Source: Arenibacter sp. F20364 (GTDB lineage Bacteria; Bacteroidota; Bacteroidia; Flavobacteriales; Flavobacteriaceae). From it: a stretch of 64,000 bases of DNA. The stretch is from contig NZ_JALKBD010000013.1 in the NCBI RefSeq assembly GCF_023015905.1, positions 87,611 to 151,610 of the forward strand, in the 5' to 3' direction. Shown in pieces: positions 34,971-45,303 of this stretch. The first letter of the stretch is position 1. Every line of letters starts with the position of its first letter. The notes under the pieces are model-generated. The model made no database searches, was not told the origin of the DNA, and saw only the letters and a program-made list of their open reading frames with translations. Made by a program: the position numbers and the translations under genes.

Positions 34971-37900
34971 TTAAAACGAGTTGATGGTCACCTGTATTTG
35001 ATGCTTTCCCGGTGTTAACCGAAGTGATCCAAAAGCCATGTTTACCTTTTCCCCATTTACTATGATAACGTGATTATTGGAGGTCTGAATTTTAAATTCG
35101 GCAACCATATTGGCAGGGATTTCTACGGTATATAACTGTGATCGCTGGTTTCGGTAAGTATACGTTGCCTTAATTGTCCCTTTTATAGTAGGAACTTCAA
35201 TACTACTATTCTTTAAATCTCCCAACTGCGGTTTAATGGTGGCAATGCCAAAGCCGGGTGTTTTAGGTTGAATCCCCCAAAGTCCACGAGGAATGGCATT
35301 TGCAGGTACAGCACCCCATGCATGGTTCCAATCAAGATTGTTCTTATATTTTAAATCCCAAGCTTCCAGGGTAATGGTAGATCCAATACGGATCATATTG
35401 TACCAACTCCTGTCACTTGTATCCCTTAAAAGGTCCAAGGCGTAATCTGCCGCGCCCGCGTTGTATAGGCCATCCATCAAATATTGTGAGCCGTACACGC
35501 TGCAAGCCATTCCCCTAGACTTCACATGGTCGACTACCGACCTAATATGCTCATCAGGCACCATATTAAAGGCCAAAGGCAGCATATTGGCATGTAGGGC
35601 GGCATGGTCGGTTCCTATACCATCTACATAAACACCTCGTTTTGGGTCGAACATTTTTTCATTGACCGCTTTTTTAGCTTTGAGGGCGCGAAGTTCAAAA
35701 TCTACCGCCTCTTGGGTTTTACCTAAAGCCTTGGCAAACTCGGCCATGATTATCATGTTCTGATAGTAAAATGCATTGACAACGGTATTATAATCCCTAA
35801 AAACGTAGCCGTCGCGTTCTCCTTTATTTGATGGGTCTCCTCCCCAACCGGCAGAAGGCCAATCAACTATGTCCCTAAAGGTTTCCTTCATGTTTTTTGG
35901 AAAACCCAGATTGGCCATAAGCTCAGGGGTCATTTTTTTGGAGGTAATCAATCCATCTTCGTTCGCAAGCTCATAAAGTGTTTTGTATTTTAATTGATCA
36001 TAGTATTTTTCAATAAGCTCCGTATTGCCGGTGTACATATAATCAGCATAAAACATAAGTGCCACATGCTGTTGCCATTCCGTAGGCCATGTGGGATGTT
36101 CCATAAAATACTCTATAGTCTGCCTGGCAATGGCATATTCACGGTCTGTTGTGTAATGGCTCAATTGATTCAAATAGGCGTCGGCCTCGTACGGAATTCT
36201 TTCCCGATCACCATCTACGTAAAGTCCGTTAAAAGTAGTGGCCTTGATGGTGTACTTACAAAGGTCCCAAACCTGATTCAAAATATCATCGGAACTGCTA
36301 AAACTGCTGGAACCATCCTCCCAATAACTGTGATGGGCAAGTTGTGTAAAATTTTCAGCCGTAAAGGGTTCTTGGGCCCCTTCCACCTCGGCGTATCGGA
36401 AAGGCAATAGGACGGGGAAGCCTTCTGGCAAAGGAAGTGCTTTTCCGGGCAGGGTGTTTCTCTTGTCCGGTTTTATTTGAAGTTGATATTGGGTCTGTCT
36501 AGGGGTCACCGGTAATTTAATCTCTTGAAACCTAATATGGCTCTTTTCAAAGGGTTTCCTGTTGATATTTTCTCCCTCCAACTGTTCCCCAATTCGGAAA
36601 GTAAGGGTGTGGGCGGTTTTGGCCTTATAAGTGAAATCGATGGTAGCGAAGGCTGCCTTGCCAAAATCCACAAAATAGGTGTCACCTCTTTTTTCAAAGT
36701 GGACTGGTTTTATTTTATCAATCTGAAAACTATTTGGACTAGTGATCGTTGCTTTTGGACTGCCCATGGTAAAGGACTGACATTTCGAATATCGCGATAG
36801 CCTATTGTCCTGATCCCAAATACGCACTTTCCAAAAGTAGGTCTGGGCATTTACCAACGGCCCTCCCCCATGTTCTATTTCTGATGAGACATTATTTCTT
36901 ATTTGCCCACTGTCCCAAACATCACCAATATTATTATTAATTTTTTCCAGGGATGAAGCTACCAATATTTGATAGGCCGATTGAGAAACTGCTCCATCTG
37001 GCACCACCCATCCGAATTCCGGTTTGGAATCGATTATGGTTACTCCGGCTGTATTTCTAATCCATTCAACAATTAAATTGGAGGGTCCTTTGGAATAATC
37101 GTCCGAAAGTTCAAGTAACAGGCTGTTGGTTTTTTTTCGAAAGGATTCAAGTTTATCGGCATATTTTGATTCTTTCGCAAGGTTGTTGATTTCTTTTGGA
37201 TCATCTTTTAAATTATAAAGTTCCTCAAAAGACTGGTCATTTACATAACGGAAGTATTTCCAATCTTGGGTACGTACCCCTTCACTAGGTGGTATATTCT
37301 CAAATTCCCAAAGATGTTCTATTAAAATGGTATCCCGTTCAAAATCGGTTTTGGGATTTTTAATGATGGGCATTAGGCTTTTGCCCTGCCATCCGTTGGG
37401 TTGTTCTATTCCTGCCAAATCTAAAATGGTGGACGGAACATCAATGTTCAATGCCAAGGCATCGTTGTCCTTCTGTTTTTTTAAACGCGGGTCGAATACA
37501 ATTAAAGGCACTCTTATTGAATTATCATATAGCAACCATTTTCCGGCAAGCTGGCGTTCCCCTAAGAAGTAGCCATTATCTCCCATCAAAATGATTACGG
37601 TGTTCTTATCAAGTCCTTTTTTCTTTAGCTCCTCCCTTATCTTGGCAATTTCCCGATCTATGCCCGAAATCATCCTGTAATAACCCTTTACGCTATGTTG
37701 GTATTTTTCAGGAGTGTCGTACCTCCAGGTCCAGCGCAAACGGTTAAAGCCATCCCGGACAAATTTTGGTTGTGCTTCAAAGTATTTGTCCTCCCCCAGT
37801 TCCGGTCCGGGCATATCGATGTTCTGAAGCAATCCATCGGATTCAGGTTGCCAAAAATATTGGTCTTCGGCATTGTCATGGGCATGGGGCGCACTAAAGC

Positions 37901-38492
37901 TCAACGAAAGGCAAAAAGGTTTATCAGATTTGGCGTCGGCAATATAATCTATAGCCTGTTGCCCCGTATATCGTGTAAGGTGCACCGTATCTTTCCCCAA
38001 GGTCTTATAATAATATCCTCTTTTATCAGGATAGGCACCGTTACGGTCATAGGATTCATAAACATCGAACTGTTGGACCTGCTGATCATATCTTACGCCA
38101 TATTTTCCAAAAAAACCAGTGTGGTATCCATTGTTTTTTAATAAGGTCGGATAGGACTCGGCCATATAGCTATCCCTAATATTTCCAGTTTGAAAATTGT
38201 AACTGTGGGTGCGTTCGTAAAGCCCGGTTAGTATACTTGCCCTACTGGCCGCACAGATGGGAGTGGTTACAATGGCATTTTTAAAATAAGTGCCTTCTTG
38301 GGCCAATTTATCCATTTCCGGAGTGGAAATGAGTTTGTTGCCGGCATATCCCAGAGCATCAAAACGCTGGTCATCGGTCAAGATAAAGATGATATTGGGT
38401 TTGTTGGCTTGCTGTGCTTCTGATGTTCTTTGTGCGGTTAGTGGAAAAGCGCAAACGCAAAGGAGTGTAACAACAATTATTCTTATTTTCAT
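34971..38492 (-). CDS. Bifunctional sulfatase / GH78 alpha-L-rhamnosidase fusion
   Basis: A 1173-residue secreted enzyme. Signal peptide [20 protein letters not shown]. Residues about 30-480 form an S1 sulfatase: [14 protein letters not shown], formylglycine motif CAASR (Cys80), [22 protein letters not shown]. Residues about 490-1170 form an alpha-L-rhamnosidase (GH78): an N-terminal beta-sandwich ([20 protein letters not shown]), a DG-x-RER segment in [25 protein letters not shown], the alpha/alpha barrel, and a C-terminal beta domain. The same order is known to me from an ulvan-degrading locus of a marine flavobacterium. It probably removes sulfate and rhamnose from one substrate. I start at ATG 38492; an upstream in-frame start at 38552 would bury the signal peptide. 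Confidence 0.92.
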   Translation of the reverse strand: MKIRIIVVTLLCVCAFPLTAQRTSEAQQANKPNIIFILTDDQRFDALGYAGNKLISTPEMDKLAQEGTYFKNAIVTTPICAASRASILTGLYERTHSYNFQTGNIRDSYMAESYPTLLKNNGYHTGFFGKYGVRYDQQVQQFDVYESYDRNGAYPDKRGYYYKTLGKDTVHLTRYTGQQAIDYIADAKSDKPFCLSLSFSAPHAHDNAEDQYFWQPESDGLLQNIDMPGPELGEDKYFEAQPKFVRDGFNRLRWTWRYDTPEKYQHSVKGYYRMISGIDREIAKIREELKKKGLDKNTVIILMGDNGYFLGERQLAGKWLLYDNSIRVPLIVFDPRLKKQKDNDALALNIDVPSTILDLAGIEQPNGWQGKSLMPIIKNPKTDFERDTILIEHLWEFENIPPSEGVRTQDWKYFRYVNDQSFEELYNLKDDPKEINNLAKESKYADKLESFRKKTNSLLLELSDDYSKGPSNLIVEWIRNTAGVTIIDSKPEFGWVVPDGAVSQSAYQILVASSLEKINNNIGDVWDSGQIRNNVSSEIEHGGGPLVNAQTYFWKVRIWDQDNRLSRYSKCQSFTMGSPKATITSPNSFQIDKIKPVHFEKRGDTYFVDFGKAAFATIDFTYKAKTAHTLTFRIGEQLEGENINRKPFEKSHIRFQEIKLPVTPRQTQYQLQIKPDKRNTLPGKALPLPEGFPVLLPFRYAEVEGAQEPFTAENFTQLAHHSYWEDGSSSFSSSDDILNQVWDLCKYTIKATTFNGLYVDGDRERIPYEADAYLNQLSHYTTDREYAIARQTIEYFMEHPTWPTEWQQHVALMFYADYMYTGNTELIEKYYDQLKYKTLYELANEDGLITSKKMTPELMANLGFPKNMKETFRDIVDWPSAGWGGDPSNKGERDGYVFRDYNTVVNAFYYQNMIIMAEFAKALGKTQEAVDFELRALKAKKAVNEKMFDPKRGVYVDGIGTDHAALHANMLPLAFNMVPDEHIRSVVDHVKSRGMACSVYGSQYLMDGLYNAGAADYALDLLRDTSDRSWYNMIRIGSTITLEAWDLKYKNNLDWNHAWGAVPANAIPRGLWGIQPKTPGFGIATIKPQLGDLKNSSIEVPTIKGTIKATYTYRNQRSQLYTVEIPANMVAEFKIQTSNNHVIIVNGEKVNMAFGSLRLTPGKHQIQVTINSF

Positions 38493-38552
38493 CAATCCGT
38501 GTTTTTTGTTTGTAATTGGCAGCACTAATTTGCCAATTGTTATTTGGTCCAT

Positions 38553-38996
38553 AAATTAAGCTCTATCAAGTCGATCATCAAAAAAAAGTAGTTTTCCAAT
38601 GGATTGGAATTGATAATCCAATTTAAGAAAACAAAGTATAACTATGATTGAAATAGACTTCATCAAACTTAATCTTTATATGGCCATTACCTGTCCTGTG
38701 CTGTCCTGTGCACAAGTAAATTTACTCGCTAAGTGATATTAAGCACCCAATACCTCTCGACTGCGCTCGAGGGGACAGCAATATTACCATGAACAACTCA
38801 TTCTCCAATAAAGATCGATCGAACTCACTTTAAATAGTTGGAGTCGAGGAGTGGACTTCCTTTGGGCAACAAATAAAAAGGGATGAAAATTTTATTTTTC
38901 ATCCCTTCTTTTAATAGTGAACTTTCCAAGCTTCTAACAAAACCCAACAATTAATGTTCAGGTTTCGATCTTCTTGAAAAGAAGCAAATATAAATG
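38553..38996. other. Gap between the sulfatase/rhamnosidase and DUF1080 genes
   Basis: About 440 bases. Holds a REP-like palindrome CCTCTCGA...TCGAGGGG (38754-38774) and the terminator at 38878-38907. The region adjacent to 38492 should carry the promoter of the fusion enzyme. No gene is seen. Confidence 0.5.
38878..38907 (-). terminator. Intrinsic terminator after the DUF1080 gene
   Basis: Arms AAGGGATGAAAA and TTTTCATCCCTT with a short AT loop, followed by Ts on the reverse strand, about 90 bases after the stop at 38997. It ends the SusC-to-DUF1080 transcript. Confidence 0.8.
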
Positions 38997-39800
38997 CTAT
39001 AAATTCTTCAGTCTTATATTTCTATATTCAACTTTCATAGGTGGACCTACATGCACCTGCACTCCCAAATGCCCTGAAGATGTCCTATTTACGGTATCAT
39101 CGTCTATTACCTCACTCATTAGAACGCCGTTAATGTAGTGCTGTAATTTGTTGCCTTTAATAACAAGGTGTGCTTCGTTCCAATCTTCACTTTTGATCTT
39201 TGTCTTTAGCTCGTCCGAATCCCCAAGTGATTCTAAAACTTCACGACTCTGCCAGGCATTCTTTGCCACATTGGCCCGTAAGGACCCTAGGGCATCCGGG
39301 TTTTCCTGAGACGTTATTTTGGCCTTTTCACCTCTATAGGCCAAAGTAGTGCGCTTTTTCTCCTCATAGTTCTGACCGGTATATCGTATCTTACCGTCAA
39401 TATCGGCCTGATATCCCCTTAAGGCAAAAGGAATGGTATCCACTTTTTCGCTGCGGTAGTTTATGCCGCTGTTCCCTGCTTCCGCTATGCGAAATTCGAG
39501 CTTCAGCTCAAAATCTGCGGGTTGTCCGCCTTGCCAAATAATAAAGGTGTTGTTCTTTAATAAGGTCGTTGGAGTTACTTCTCCCACAAGATTACCGTTT
39601 TCTACCCTCCAATAGTTGGGATCTCCTTCCCAGTTATCAAGTGTCTTGCCATCAAAGATTTGAACAAATCCGTCTTGCTCCGCTGTGGCCACAGCCACTT
39701 CCTGTTGCGGTGCGTTTTCTTTTTTCTCCTTACAGGATTGTAGGCCAACAATTGCAAGCAGCACTAATATATGAGGCTTAAAAATTCTTTTTAAATTCAT
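38997..39800 (-). CDS. 3-keto-disaccharide hydrolase family (DUF1080) lipoprotein
   Basis: A 267-residue lipoprotein (lipobox GLQSC, Cys23). The DUF1080 concanavalin-like domain spans about 45-265: FVQIFDGKTLDNWEGDPNYW, FELKLEFRIAEAGNSGINYR, GYQADIDG, HLVIKGNKLQHYINGVLMSE, and GHLGVQVHVGPPMKVEYRNI at the end. Members cleave glycosides already oxidised at C3 and act in the periplasm. Upstream genes encode an FG-GAP protein and a dehydrogenase-like cytochrome, so oxidation followed by hydrolysis is plausible. Last gene of the unit. Confidence 0.88.
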   Translation of the reverse strand: MNLKRIFKPHILVLLAIVGLQSCKEKKENAPQQEVAVATAEQDGFVQIFDGKTLDNWEGDPNYWRVENGNLVGEVTPTTLLKNNTFIIWQGGQPADFELKLEFRIAEAGNSGINYRSEKVDTIPFALRGYQADIDGKIRYTGQNYEEKKRTTLAYRGEKAKITSQENPDALGSLRANVAKNAWQSREVLESLGDSDELKTKIKSEDWNEAHLVIKGNKLQHYINGVLMSEVIDDDTVNRTSSGHLGVQVHVGPPMKVEYRNIRLKNL

Positions 39801-39803
39801 GTT

Positions 39804-41000
39804 TTATTGTTTTATTGGTTCGTTGTAATAAATGTTTAGGCCATCCTTACCGGCCACGATAATATCTTTCATTCCGTTATTGTCCACATCGGATACACTA
39901 AAGTAGACTCCGGTTCCCTTTCCACGGCCATAGGGTCCGTAATCAATAACTTGCTTACTAAAATTCTCCCCGTTCCACTTGAAATAATAAAGACCAAGTT
40001 CATCGTTACCACCGGGGTCTTTTCCATTATGGGCACGGTAACGTTTCCCTGTTACCAGTTCATTTTCCCCATCCTGGTCGATATCTGTCCATTCCATACT
40101 GTGGTACTGTGAATTATAGGGGTCAATGGCGTGCTTTGTCCATTGGGTTTTTTGTTTCTTGGTAGCGGGTTTTTGTTCGTACCAAGAGAGGCCGTAATCA
40201 TGTCCTTGGCCAACAATAAGGTCCGAAAGACCATCCTTGTTAACATCGGCAACTATTATGGGAACACTTGCAGTGCCCAAGTCAAATTCATGATGCATTT
40301 TCCATTCCCCTGCATAGGTATCCTCCGGCGCTTGCAACCAACCTTTTGATACAATAATATCAGTAAGACCATCACCGTTTATATCACCAAATCCAAGGCC
40401 ATGTCCATGCGGACCAATAATGGAGTGTTTGCTGAACATTCCTGCACCTTTTTTATTGTCATCCAATTGCAATCTATAAACCACTAAAGAGTCATTGGGA
40501 GTATTGGGAATTATTTCTATTATGCCGTCTCCATCCAAATCCCAGGAACGCGTACTTTCGATATTACCCGCTTCGGCGATTAAATGTTCCTGCCATTGAC
40601 CGCCATCACCAGGATTTTGTTTCCAAACCAATTGTTTTCCAAACCAGCCTCCGGTAATGAAGTCCATTAGGCCATCGCCATTCCCATCCAAAGGAATAGT
40701 GGAAAAATCATCATAATATTCGCCATATCTTTTTGCTGAACCTATATAATGCCGTGTTATAAAATCGGGCCCCTTGTACCAATAGGCCCCAGAAACAATA
40801 TCGACTACATTATCCATGTCCACATCGAACACCCCGACCGACTCGTAACTTTCGGAAGCAATTTGTTGTTTGGTGAACTTTAAGGGTTTCGTTTGGGCCC
40901 ATATAAAAGGCACCATTAGAAAAAGAACAACGTTTACCAAAAGGCTTGCACCGTTTAAGTTAGCTGATCTTAACATAAACGGTGCAGGTCTTTTTGACAT
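39804..41000 (-). CDS. Secreted FG-GAP/VCBS-repeat beta-propeller protein
   Basis: A 398-residue secreted protein. Signal segment LLVNVVLFLMVPFIWAQ. Seven or so repeats with Asp-rich calcium loops follow (DVDMDNVVDIVSG, DGNGDGLMDFITG, DLDGDGIIEIIP, DINGDGLTDIIV, DVNKDGLSDLIVG, DIDQDGENELVTG, DVDNNGMKDIIVAG), the mark of an FG-GAP beta-propeller. Such proteins occur beside DUF1080 and cytochrome genes in glycan loci; whether they bind glycan or are enzymes is unsettled. I start at ATG 41000; ATG 40976 and 41033 are alternatives. Four bases separate it from the DUF1080 gene. Confidence 0.85.
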   Translation of the reverse strand: MSKRPAPFMLRSANLNGASLLVNVVLFLMVPFIWAQTKPLKFTKQQIASESYESVGVFDVDMDNVVDIVSGAYWYKGPDFITRHYIGSAKRYGEYYDDFSTIPLDGNGDGLMDFITGGWFGKQLVWKQNPGDGGQWQEHLIAEAGNIESTRSWDLDGDGIIEIIPNTPNDSLVVYRLQLDDNKKGAGMFSKHSIIGPHGHGLGFGDINGDGLTDIIVSKGWLQAPEDTYAGEWKMHHEFDLGTASVPIIVADVNKDGLSDLIVGQGHDYGLSWYEQKPATKKQKTQWTKHAIDPYNSQYHSMEWTDIDQDGENELVTGKRYRAHNGKDPGGNDELGLYYFKWNGENFSKQVIDYGPYGRGKGTGVYFSVSDVDNNGMKDIIVAGKDGLNIYYNEPIKQ

Positions 41001-41035
41001 GAATAAACTAATTTCAAAAATTAATTCGGCCATTG

Positions 41036-43717
41036 CTAATTGCTGGCCTCTGTTTCGGAATATATTGGATTTTCAGGATTTCCGCCTGATACCAAATAGG
41101 CCAAAAGGTCTTTAACTTCATCTTCGTTTAATCTATTAATGGTCCCTGGAGGCATCCAAGATACTGTGGAAAGTTTGGTATCCACCACTTGGTCCTTGGG
41201 TACTTCCCTAGTTTGATCAGGTGCGTAGGGATTCTGAGAGACAATATAATTTTGTTCCGTCTCGTTCATCAATCTTCCTACGATCGATTTTCCATCCTTC
41301 AGGGTGTAGACCGTGGTATTATATTGATCCGAAATTACATCGTTAGGTTCAATAATCGCCTTAAGTATATCCTGAGGTGAAAAACGGGTTCCCAATTGCG
41401 TTAGGTCCGGGCCAATATTCTCTCCTTCTCCTTGCATGGAATGACATGTGATACAGGTGGTAGCCGCAAACATACTTTTGCCGTATTCAAAATCCCTACC
41501 TTTCAGGCCATCGGCCAATAAGGGTTCGATCTCCTCCACTTTCCAATTGTGACGCGGGCCTTTGGGCTGTACTGTAGACACAGCCAAATCGTTACCTGAG
41601 CTGGACAACAGTTCGGCACCGGACATCTTATCGTAAAAATCGAATTGATCCTTAGGAACATGGGTCAAAGCTTTTTTTCTGGCCTTGTCTATAAATCCGA
41701 TATAACTTCTTCCCGCTTTAAAGGAAAAGGCTTTGTTGAACCAATTAAAATACTTTTCACGAAGTTCTGGAGTCCAGCCCTTATCAACATCCTCCAGCAC
41801 CATTCCATAATAAGTATGTTGGGCAGGGGGCATATTTTTAAGGGTAAGCGCTATATCCATTCCATATTGTGGGTTTCTTAAAATTAGATCCGAAGCCTCA
41901 GTAGCCGTATTGGCCATTACATCAATATTCTCATCTGTATTCGATTCCAAAAGTGCCAGTGTTTTGCTAGCTACCGTAGGGTCGTCAAGATAAGCAAGTG
42001 TTTTACTAAGCAACTGGTTCAATACAGCCGAAGTCGCAGGATAATTTGGCGAAAGATAATCGATAACTTTGTTCTTAACCGATGACCCCGGAATACCAAA
42101 ACGGGAAAGAGTCAATTCGAAAGCACGTAAATGGTCTACCTGTTGCTTAGGGGAAAGCTTCGAATAGTCTACACCTACAAGGGCATTCAGCATTTGGTCC
42201 TGCTGGGATTTGGCTCCATGCCGTGCCAGCGCGATAATACCTTGGGCCAATATAAGGGGGTCTTTTTCAGAAAGTACTTTGCCCTGCCATTCCTTAACTG
42301 GTTGGTGCTCTATAGCAACACGTGCCGCATATTGAAGAAACCTATCCTCATTGCTTAAATAAGGCCATGCAAAGTCGATCGCCCCACTTTTAGGACCGGA
42401 ATGATACTCCTCCAGTTGTCTTCGTATTTTATTTCCTTCAGTAAGTTCGGATGCTTTGTTGGCAGCTGTTACCGCTTCATTTCCGGTATAATGCACCCTA
42501 TAAAGATCGGAATCCAACCTTCGTCCCCCGGTCATAAAATACATTGCTCCATCAGGACCTATTACACCATCCGTTAAAGGAAGCGGTATCCCTGATAAAA
42601 ATTCCTCCCTCTCTCCATCATAGGAGGCCCCATTAGGCTTAAGGTGAATGGCGTATATGATTCCAAAACTCCAATCAAAGGCATAAATGCTCTTTTGATA
42701 TTTCTCAGGAAATTTGGCTCCCTTGCCATAAACCACATTGGTGGGAGATCCCTGTCCAATATTCACAATCGCGGGAAGGTTATCCGGATATGCCGGAGAC
42801 CATTTACCATTACCGGTTCTCCAACCAAATTCACTTCCACTTGTTACATGACAGATACGGGTTGGACGATACCAAGGCATGCCCAAATCCCATTCCATAT
42901 CGGAATCATAAACAAACATGTCTCCTTCATCGTTAAAATCCAGATCAAATGGATTTCGGAAACCTGCGCTGATCAATTCCCAGTTTTTACCTTCTGGATC
43001 TATTTTTGCTATCCACCCTCCGGGAGCTCCGCGGTCATTGGCATGGCCGCGGGGATCTTTTACTTGGGGAAAGAGGTTGTCGTCTTGCCAAACATTGGGC
43101 AAGCGATATGTATCCATTTCTGGAAGATCTGTATGGTTTCCTGCAATGACGTACAGAGATTCACCATCAGGACTTAAAACAATACTATGTGGACCATGTT
43201 CACCTGCACCGTTCAATGCCTTTAACTGGGTAATCTTGTCATATTGATCATCATTGTCCGTATCCTGTAAACGATAGAGACCGCTGCTCTTTTCAAATTC
43301 ATCATTACCGCGATGATTGACCATTACATACAGGCTGTTAAAAGCGTAGAGCAGTCCTTGGGCATAACCCATTTGAATTATTGAATCGGCCACGGCCTCT
43401 CCAGTTTGAATCTTAAGCTTTTCAATCTTAGGAGTTAGCACATCAGATCCAATGGCAGGAACCTCTAGGCGATATAACGCTCCGTATTGATCGGCAGTTA
43501 TCAGTCGATCCTTATTGTCGAAGGCCATGGCTACCCATGAGCCCTGGTCATTATCGGCGGGACTATAAAGGTGCTCCGCTTCAAAGCCGGGCTGTAATTT
43601 AAGCTTCGCCAATTTTGGGTCGAGCTCTTGGCCATTTGCCGTTTCCAATTTCTTTGAATCCTCACAAGAAACGGATAAAAGCATTGCAAAAATAATTGCT
43701 GCAATTGGTCTGATCAT
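41036..43717 (-). CDS. Sorbosone-dehydrogenase-like beta-propeller with HEAT-like linker and C-terminal cytochrome c
   Basis: An 893-residue lipoprotein (lipobox VSC, Cys18). Residues about 35-420 form a glucose/sorbosone dehydrogenase-like beta-propeller (PGFEAEHLYSPADNDQGSW, NGAGEHGPHSIVLSPDGESL, ISAGFRNPFDLDFNDEGDMF). Residues about 430-730 are helical repeats. The C-terminus is a monohaem cytochrome c with CITCH (755-759) and Met in SWMPPGT (Met855) as the likely sixth ligand. The design matches the PVC-type haem-binding proteins. It probably oxidises a sugar or passes electrons out of the periplasm. It follows the SusD gene by 34 bases and precedes the FG-GAP gene. Confidence 0.85.
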   Translation of the reverse strand: MIRPIAAIIFAMLLSVSCEDSKKLETANGQELDPKLAKLKLQPGFEAEHLYSPADNDQGSWVAMAFDNKDRLITADQYGALYRLEVPAIGSDVLTPKIEKLKIQTGEAVADSIIQMGYAQGLLYAFNSLYVMVNHRGNDEFEKSSGLYRLQDTDNDDQYDKITQLKALNGAGEHGPHSIVLSPDGESLYVIAGNHTDLPEMDTYRLPNVWQDDNLFPQVKDPRGHANDRGAPGGWIAKIDPEGKNWELISAGFRNPFDLDFNDEGDMFVYDSDMEWDLGMPWYRPTRICHVTSGSEFGWRTGNGKWSPAYPDNLPAIVNIGQGSPTNVVYGKGAKFPEKYQKSIYAFDWSFGIIYAIHLKPNGASYDGEREEFLSGIPLPLTDGVIGPDGAMYFMTGGRRLDSDLYRVHYTGNEAVTAANKASELTEGNKIRRQLEEYHSGPKSGAIDFAWPYLSNEDRFLQYAARVAIEHQPVKEWQGKVLSEKDPLILAQGIIALARHGAKSQQDQMLNALVGVDYSKLSPKQQVDHLRAFELTLSRFGIPGSSVKNKVIDYLSPNYPATSAVLNQLLSKTLAYLDDPTVASKTLALLESNTDENIDVMANTATEASDLILRNPQYGMDIALTLKNMPPAQHTYYGMVLEDVDKGWTPELREKYFNWFNKAFSFKAGRSYIGFIDKARKKALTHVPKDQFDFYDKMSGAELLSSSGNDLAVSTVQPKGPRHNWKVEEIEPLLADGLKGRDFEYGKSMFAATTCITCHSMQGEGENIGPDLTQLGTRFSPQDILKAIIEPNDVISDQYNTTVYTLKDGKSIVGRLMNETEQNYIVSQNPYAPDQTREVPKDQVVDTKLSTVSWMPPGTINRLNEDEVKDLLAYLVSGGNPENPIYSETEASN

Positions 43718-43751
43718 TGGTTACATTTTTTTATTAGGTGCACTAATATAA

Positions 43752-45245
43752 TTAAAAATTCGGGTTCAACGATGACTCTGAGGCCGGAAGTGCATACCGC
43801 TCAGAAATGTTGGTAAAGACATTACCTCTTGGTTCAACTCCCGCTGGATAATAGTAGTCAACAGGGTTTGCCTTTATCTTATTCCCATGGGCAGTTATTA
43901 CATCTATGGCGCGTCCAGTTCTTACCAAATCAAACCATCTTTTGTTCTCAAAAGCTAGCTCCACCCTTCTTTCCTTGAATATAGCTTCTCCCAAATCTCC
44001 GGAATAATCTCCCAATCCGGCACGGTCACGTACCATTTTTAAGTAGGTATCTGCACCTGCCTTACTCTGTTCCTCAAGAGATTCGGCCAATAATAATAAT
44101 ACTTCTGAATAACGATAGACTGGCCAGTTCATGCCATGGTTTCCATGTAAGGCGTGTGGCTCAACATATTTCTTAATTATAGGGTATATACCATCTTCCC
44201 AAAAACTCTCACTGGCGGTTACGTACATTATCGATGCATCTTCCCTTAAATCCCCATCTTCATAGGCTTCTATAATGTCCGGTGTAGGTATGTTGTTTCC
44301 TTCTCCGTTTACTGGTTGTGGATTGGATGTACCCGTTATTGCACCTACCTCTTCGGCAGTAATTGGCCTTGGAAGAAAGTTGTACAAGAAACTACCGTTC
44401 AGTCCGTCTGCACCTTCCCGATATTGGATTTCAAAGACGGACTCCATATTATTCTTGTTGTCACTATTTCCTGAAAAGGCATCCTCATAATTGGGCATCA
44501 ACATGTATTCCTCGCTATCTACCACCGCCTGCAATACAATTTCAGCCTCGCCCCATTGCTTGCGCACTACATAAACATTGCCCAAAAGGGTTTGTGCGGC
44601 ACCGGAAGTCACCCTACCAGGCTGTTGTTGCGATTTAAGCGGCAATAAGGGAATGGCCGCTTTGGCATCTTCTATAATCTGCGCATAAAGCTCATCTTCA
44701 GAAGCAAGTGGTAAAGCTGCTCCTTCCCGGTCCACTACAGGCTCAAGGTGCATAGGTACACTGCCAAAGAATTGTGCCAAGTCAAAATAGGAATAGGCCC
44801 TTAAAAAAAGTGCTTGCCCCTTTACGTTCGCTTTCACATCGGCATCGATGTCAGCCTCATCTATGGTTGCCAAAATCTGATTGGCCCTGGCAATAATTTC
44901 ATAATAATCAACATAAACATTATACACATGGGAATTTGCTGTAATTCCTCCATCGCTGGGTATGGAGTGGTCGGCAATATCCTCCTGGTTGTCCGTAGCT
45001 CCAAAGGCCGTATTACGTGCAAAATAAGTGTTGTCCGAGTGCATCTCGGCCAAAAATGGTTTAGATTGATTATTTATGTTACGTAGGGGTACATAAGCCC
45101 CATTGATGGCTTGTGTAAAATCCTCTTCCGTTTTAAAGAAGGTAGGTACACTTAATGAGTCTTCTGGGAAGATCGTTAATTCCTCGTCACAACCGCTTGC
45201 TAGAAAACCTAACATTGCTGCGATAAAATAGAATATTTTTTTCAT
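43752..45245 (-). CDS. SusD/RagB-family glycan-binding lipoprotein
   Basis: A 497-residue surface lipoprotein. Signal MKKIFYFIAAMLGFLASGC with lipobox ASGC (Cys19), then DEELTIFPEDSLSVPTFFKT. SusD core features: FLRAYSYFDLAQFFGSVPM, YRYSEVLLLLAESLEE, FKERRVELAFENKRWFDLVR; ends SLNPNF. I start at ATG 45245, not at an in-frame ATG 45 bases upstream, because only this gives a proper signal. Partner of the SusC protein encoded 58 bases upstream. Confidence 0.95.
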   Translation of the reverse strand: MKKIFYFIAAMLGFLASGCDEELTIFPEDSLSVPTFFKTEEDFTQAINGAYVPLRNINNQSKPFLAEMHSDNTYFARNTAFGATDNQEDIADHSIPSDGGITANSHVYNVYVDYYEIIARANQILATIDEADIDADVKANVKGQALFLRAYSYFDLAQFFGSVPMHLEPVVDREGAALPLASEDELYAQIIEDAKAAIPLLPLKSQQQPGRVTSGAAQTLLGNVYVVRKQWGEAEIVLQAVVDSEEYMLMPNYEDAFSGNSDNKNNMESVFEIQYREGADGLNGSFLYNFLPRPITAEEVGAITGTSNPQPVNGEGNNIPTPDIIEAYEDGDLREDASIMYVTASESFWEDGIYPIIKKYVEPHALHGNHGMNWPVYRYSEVLLLLAESLEEQSKAGADTYLKMVRDRAGLGDYSGDLGEAIFKERRVELAFENKRWFDLVRTGRAIDVITAHGNKIKANPVDYYYPAGVEPRGNVFTNISERYALPASESSLNPNF

Positions 45246-45303
45246 TTTTTCAGTTTTAAAATTTGTCGAAAGTGAAATATTTTTTGACATAATAGTTTTC
45301 GAT

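Noticed and set aside
38754..38774. CCTCTCGA...TCGAGGGG stem considered as a terminator
   Set aside because: No T-run follows on either strand, and a better terminator lies at 38878-38907; it is more likely a REP-type palindrome.
42644..43177. 177-codon forward frame opposite the cytochrome-propeller gene
   Set aside because: It is antisense to a strong, domain-bearing gene; no family features.
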